64,000 nucleotides of DNA from Methanolobus vulcani. Lineage in GTDB: Archaea > Halobacteriota > Methanosarcinia > Methanosarcinales > Methanosarcinaceae. Below the pieces are notes generated by a model. The model was not told the DNA's origin. It did no database searches and worked only from the letters and a program-made list of their open reading frames with translations. Positions 61,542 through 64,000 of the stretch are shown piece after piece. The stretch is taken from NCBI RefSeq assembly GCF_900100715.1, contig NZ_FNCA01000012.1, positions 16,779-80,778 of the forward strand. Reading direction: 5' to 3'. Position 1 is the first letter of the stretch. Each line of letters opens with the position of its first letter. The position numbers and the translations under genes are program-made.

Positions 61542-63656
61542 ATGCTGGCGGAAGTAAGGACATTACAGGACATTCCCGGTATAGGGGATAAGATGTCAAA
61601 ACGTTTCGTGGAACATTTTGGTAGCGAGGTTCAGGCGCTCGATGCGATATTAGCTGGTGACATTGCCAGCATTTCAGAAGTTGAAGGAATAGGACAACGT
61701 TATGCCATATCATTGATACAGGATGTTGCATCCAGAGTTGAAGGTGTGACAGTAGCTGACTTTCTGAGAACAAGGGAGGCAATGGATGTCTATGAGAAAT
61801 TGCTTGACCTTGTGCGTGAGTTTGCACATGCTCGATATTCAAGGGAAAAATTGCACGTTTTTTTCCCTTACCCTTCCTCAAAGGAACAAAAGATCATGCA
61901 GGTGAGAGAGTCTGTTTCATATTATATGCACACAGCCAGCCTGCTGGAGGGTGACGATAATGTTGCTGATCTTCTATCAACTGTTTCCCAACTAAACTTC
62001 AGGTATCAATGTCCCAAAATACGGGACCGTGTGATCATCACATCAGAGCAGGAATGTTATGAGTCTGCAAGAAAACGTTTTTCAGGATTAGTTGACGTTC
62101 ATTTTGCGAGATCTCTTTCAGAATTAATAGATATCTCCAGGGGTTTTTCCCAGGTTATTGCAGTAGGTGATAAGTTCCTGGCTTTTGATTTCCCTGAAGA
62201 TGTTGAGCCGGAATTCGTATCTGATCTTGATGACCTAGATGATTATAAGATCATACCGGAAAAAGAGATTTTCCTGTTTTCCCGTAATCTCAGGTCACTT
62301 GAGTCGTCTGTAAATTTAGTGAGGCTACTGCGGTCAAAAGGTGTGAACTTCTTTGAGAAAATGGATGATGATTCCATTGAAATGTTGTCATCGACCTTGG
62401 CACTGATTGATGAAGACGGCGACATTGTTCATGGAATGGATGCTGAACTTGACCGGATATCCGATGCGATTTCCAGTCTTAATTCAGTTGTTGCTGAAAC
62501 TGTCAGCTCTGTAAATAAAGAACTGAATTCATCACTTGAGAACAGTCAGATGACATTGAGTGGTCAGGACATGCTCAAGGTCATGAATGGTTCAATGGAA
62601 CTAAAAGAGATACTGGGTAAGAAATTGCATAAGAATTATAGTTCAATTGTAAAGGATGCTGTTGAAAGAATATGTAATGAACTTCACCTGGAGAAAAAAG
62701 AACGCTTACTTGTGGATTCTCTTTTCCCGGAAGAAATAATGCATCCAATAGAGGCCGACGTTGAAAGTCTTAATAACCTCAGGCAGCACTTGGACAAAAA
62801 GGCAAAGAAAAGAAAGTTCAATCACAAGCGTGAAGTTTCCCGTATATTATCTGCTTACAGGGAACTTTCCCGGGAGATGGTGAAATCGGTTCTTGATTTT
62901 GATGTAGGTTTTGCTATTGGACTATTTTCAAGGGCATACGGTCTTTCAATGCCCACTATAATAGATGGTGCTGGTATTGGGTTTAAGGGAGGAAGGAATC
63001 TTTTCCTTCTTTCAAGACATGGGGGTGTAATCCCGGTAGATTATTCTATAGGTTCAAGTTCATTTGGGCCGGAAAACGATGATAATCGTGTTGTACTTTT
63101 AAGTGGAGTAAATTCAGGAGGTAAGACCTCCTTGCTGGAATTGCTTTCACAAAGCATTATTCTTGCTCATATGGGTTTTCCGGTTCCTGCAGAAAAAATG
63201 GAAATTTCCCTCACCGAATCGATGTATTATTTTGCCAAATCAAAGGGTACACTGGATGCAGGTGCTTTTGAAACTACTCTTACAGAGTTCTCGGTGGTGG
63301 CAGATGAATCTGCCAAATTCGTTCTGGCTGATGAGTTGGAATCTATCACTGAACCCGGTGCATCAGCAAAGATCATGGCAGGAATTCTTGAAGTGCTAAT
63401 GGAGAACGATAGTACAATGTCAATTTTTGTATCTCATCTTTCCGAGCAGATATTGGAAAATACCAATTGCAATATCCGGGTTGATGGAATTGAGGCCAGT
63501 GGTCTGGATTCAGAATTGAATCTTGTGGTTGACAGGACTCCACGATACAATTATGTTGCAAAAAGCACACCTGAACTGATAGTAGAGAGACTTTCAAAGA
63601 AGACCGGTGGTAAAGAACAGGAGTTTTACGACAAATTAAGGAACAAATTCCAATAA
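61542..63656 (+). CDS. MutS-family ATPase with N-terminal helix-hairpin-helix
   Basis: 704 residues. Tandem helix-hairpin-helix motifs at 8-70 (LQDIPGIGDKMSKRFVEHFG, ISEVEGIGQRYAISLI), a long helical lever and clamp region (about 220-440), then a MutS-type ATPase with Walker A LLSGVNSGGKTSLLE and Walker B FVLADELESITEPG. It lacks the mismatch-binding domain I of MutS1, so it resembles the archaeal MutS5/MutS2-like groups without a nuclease Smr domain. Third gene of the operon, 5 bp after the DUF4130 gene, which suggests a common DNA repair job. An IS1-type element begins directly after its stop. Confidence 0.8.
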   Translation: MLAEVRTLQDIPGIGDKMSKRFVEHFGSEVQALDAILAGDIASISEVEGIGQRYAISLIQDVASRVEGVTVADFLRTREAMDVYEKLLDLVREFAHARYSREKLHVFFPYPSSKEQKIMQVRESVSYYMHTASLLEGDDNVADLLSTVSQLNFRYQCPKIRDRVIITSEQECYESARKRFSGLVDVHFARSLSELIDISRGFSQVIAVGDKFLAFDFPEDVEPEFVSDLDDLDDYKIIPEKEIFLFSRNLRSLESSVNLVRLLRSKGVNFFEKMDDDSIEMLSSTLALIDEDGDIVHGMDAELDRISDAISSLNSVVAETVSSVNKELNSSLENSQMTLSGQDMLKVMNGSMELKEILGKKLHKNYSSIVKDAVERICNELHLEKKERLLVDSLFPEEIMHPIEADVESLNNLRQHLDKKAKKRKFNHKREVSRILSAYRELSREMVKSVLDFDVGFAIGLFSRAYGLSMPTIIDGAGIGFKGGRNLFLLSRHGGVIPVDYSIGSSSFGPENDDNRVVLLSGVNSGGKTSLLELLSQSIILAHMGFPVPAEKMEISLTESMYYFAKSKGTLDAGAFETTLTEFSVVADESAKFVLADELESITEPGASAKIMAGILEVLMENDSTMSIFVSHLSEQILENTNCNIRVDGIEASGLDSELNLVVDRTPRYNYVAKSTPELIVERLSKKTGGKEQEFYDKLRNKFQ

Positions 63657-64000
63657 GGCATTGTTACTCAAATATAGTTAACTCTTTATTTCTGAATTTC
63701 ATTAACAGTAGGACAGAGTACCGCAGCATTTCAATACTCTTTGTATAACACTTGGACTTTCTTCTCAACCTTGCCAGAAAATGCCTAAATATACTATTAT
63801 ATCCTTCTACAGTATATGTTTCTGCTTTGGATCGAGTATGAATCGCCGCTGGAAGAAACTCTGCATATGCTTTCCAGTGATCCGTCATGACTTCTTTTAT
63901 CTCAATATCCTTTAATTTGTCCCAGAGTTGTATTCCAGTTTCTGTGCCTCTGCTGCCAAAAGAACAGTTGATGAACCTTTTCCCAACTCTATCAATAGCA
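63657..64000 (-). mobile_element. IS1-family insertion element, partial
   Basis: The transposase frame and its 3' flank run from just after the MutS-like stop to the window edge. The terminal inverted repeat probably starts within GGCATTGTTACTC at about 63657, but the other end is outside, so the boundary is not proven. Confidence 0.6.
63664..64000 (-). CDS. IS1-family transposase, C-terminal part
   Basis: About 111 residues, open from the right window edge to TAA at 63664. It reads AIDRVGKRFINCSFGSRGTE, then MTDHWKAYAEFLPAAIHTRS and VEGYNSIFRHFLARLRRKSK, the DDE-type catalytic part of IS1 InsB-like transposases (D in AIDRV and TDHW, E in TVEGYN). No frameshift or stop is seen in the visible part, so it may be intact. 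The N-terminus lies outside the window. Confidence 0.85.
   Translation of the reverse strand, partial: AIDRVGKRFINCSFGSRGTETGIQLWDKLKDIEIKEVMTDHWKAYAEFLPAAIHTRSKAETYTVEGYNSIFRHFLARLRRKSKCYTKSIEMLRYSVLLLMKFRNKELTIFE

Noticed and set aside
1..64000. CRISPR array, tRNA or rRNA genes
   Set aside because: No regularly spaced repeats, no complete cloverleaf and no rRNA-like stretch was seen on reading through; a dedicated search could still find a divergent tRNA.

Overview
The window looks like chromosomal DNA from a methylotrophic methanogenic archaeon of the Methanosarcinaceae (Methanolobus/Methanococcoides-like). This rests on archaeal information-processing genes (tiaS, nob1, nac, abce1/rli1, a PIN-KH ATPase, a DHH/OB-fold nuclease), on the tetrahydrofolate gene set known from Methanosarcina (purN, glyA, folD), on archaeal cobinamide salvage (cbiZ), and on promoters of archaeal type: TATA boxes about 26 nt before the start, with several probable leaderless mRNAs. 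No tRNA, rRNA or CRISPR array was seen. The genus is an inference, since there is no rRNA to check.

Layout. 1-2.2 kb: edge of a membrane-protein gene, a secreted protein of unknown function, a membrane-anchored winged-helix regulator. 2.2-7 kb: leftward folate C1 operon purN-glyA-folD-folP-metV. 7-17.4 kb: HTH regulator, orphan histidine kinase, tiaS, nadE, two tandem KaiC-like ATPases, nob1, gfcR, DHH nuclease. 17.4-26.6 kb: possible structured RNA, slipin-nfeD pair, PurM/HypE-like gene with hisH, RelE-type toxin-antitoxin, two pilin-like secreted proteins, coiled-coil membrane protein, UDP-sugar dehydrogenase. 26.7-32.4 kb: an A/T-rich PLD-helicase-DUF3427 gene that looks acquired, a methyltransferase, an orphan HicB and a membrane protein. 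32.5-46.7 kb: PIN-ATPase, hisI, a KaiC-like protein with a lost P-loop, an Fe-S scaffold behind a 16-nt palindrome, nac, AMP-forming acyl/acetyl-CoA synthetase with a long leader, NadC/ModD-like protein, thioredoxin, MBL hydrolase, EMC6-like protein, abce1, hydrolase, AIM24 protein.

46.7-56.3 kb is a membrane and export region. A leftward operon encodes an ABC-2 permease fused to a PrsW-like protease, a second ABC-2 permease, a DUF11-like surface protein and two small membrane proteins. Opposite it lie mscS, the likely partner ATPase, and a marR-MATE operon with a clear palindromic operator. 56.3-59.5 kb is a cobamide-related block: structured leader, cbiZ, a TIM-barrel protein, and an ArsR regulator carrying a DUF4430-like domain.

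59.5-63.7 kb is the most interesting part: a compact three-gene operon of a radical SAM protein with a helix-hairpin-helix, a DUF4130 protein, and a MutS-family ATPase with its own helix-hairpin-helix. It is a plausible uncharacterised DNA-damage or modified-base processing system. An IS1-family element starts directly after the MutS-like gene and runs off the window.

Recurrent features: several transcripts end in hairpins that contain or abut the stop codon, followed by T-rich DNA. Many first genes have a TATA box placed so that transcription starts at or within a few bases of the start codon.
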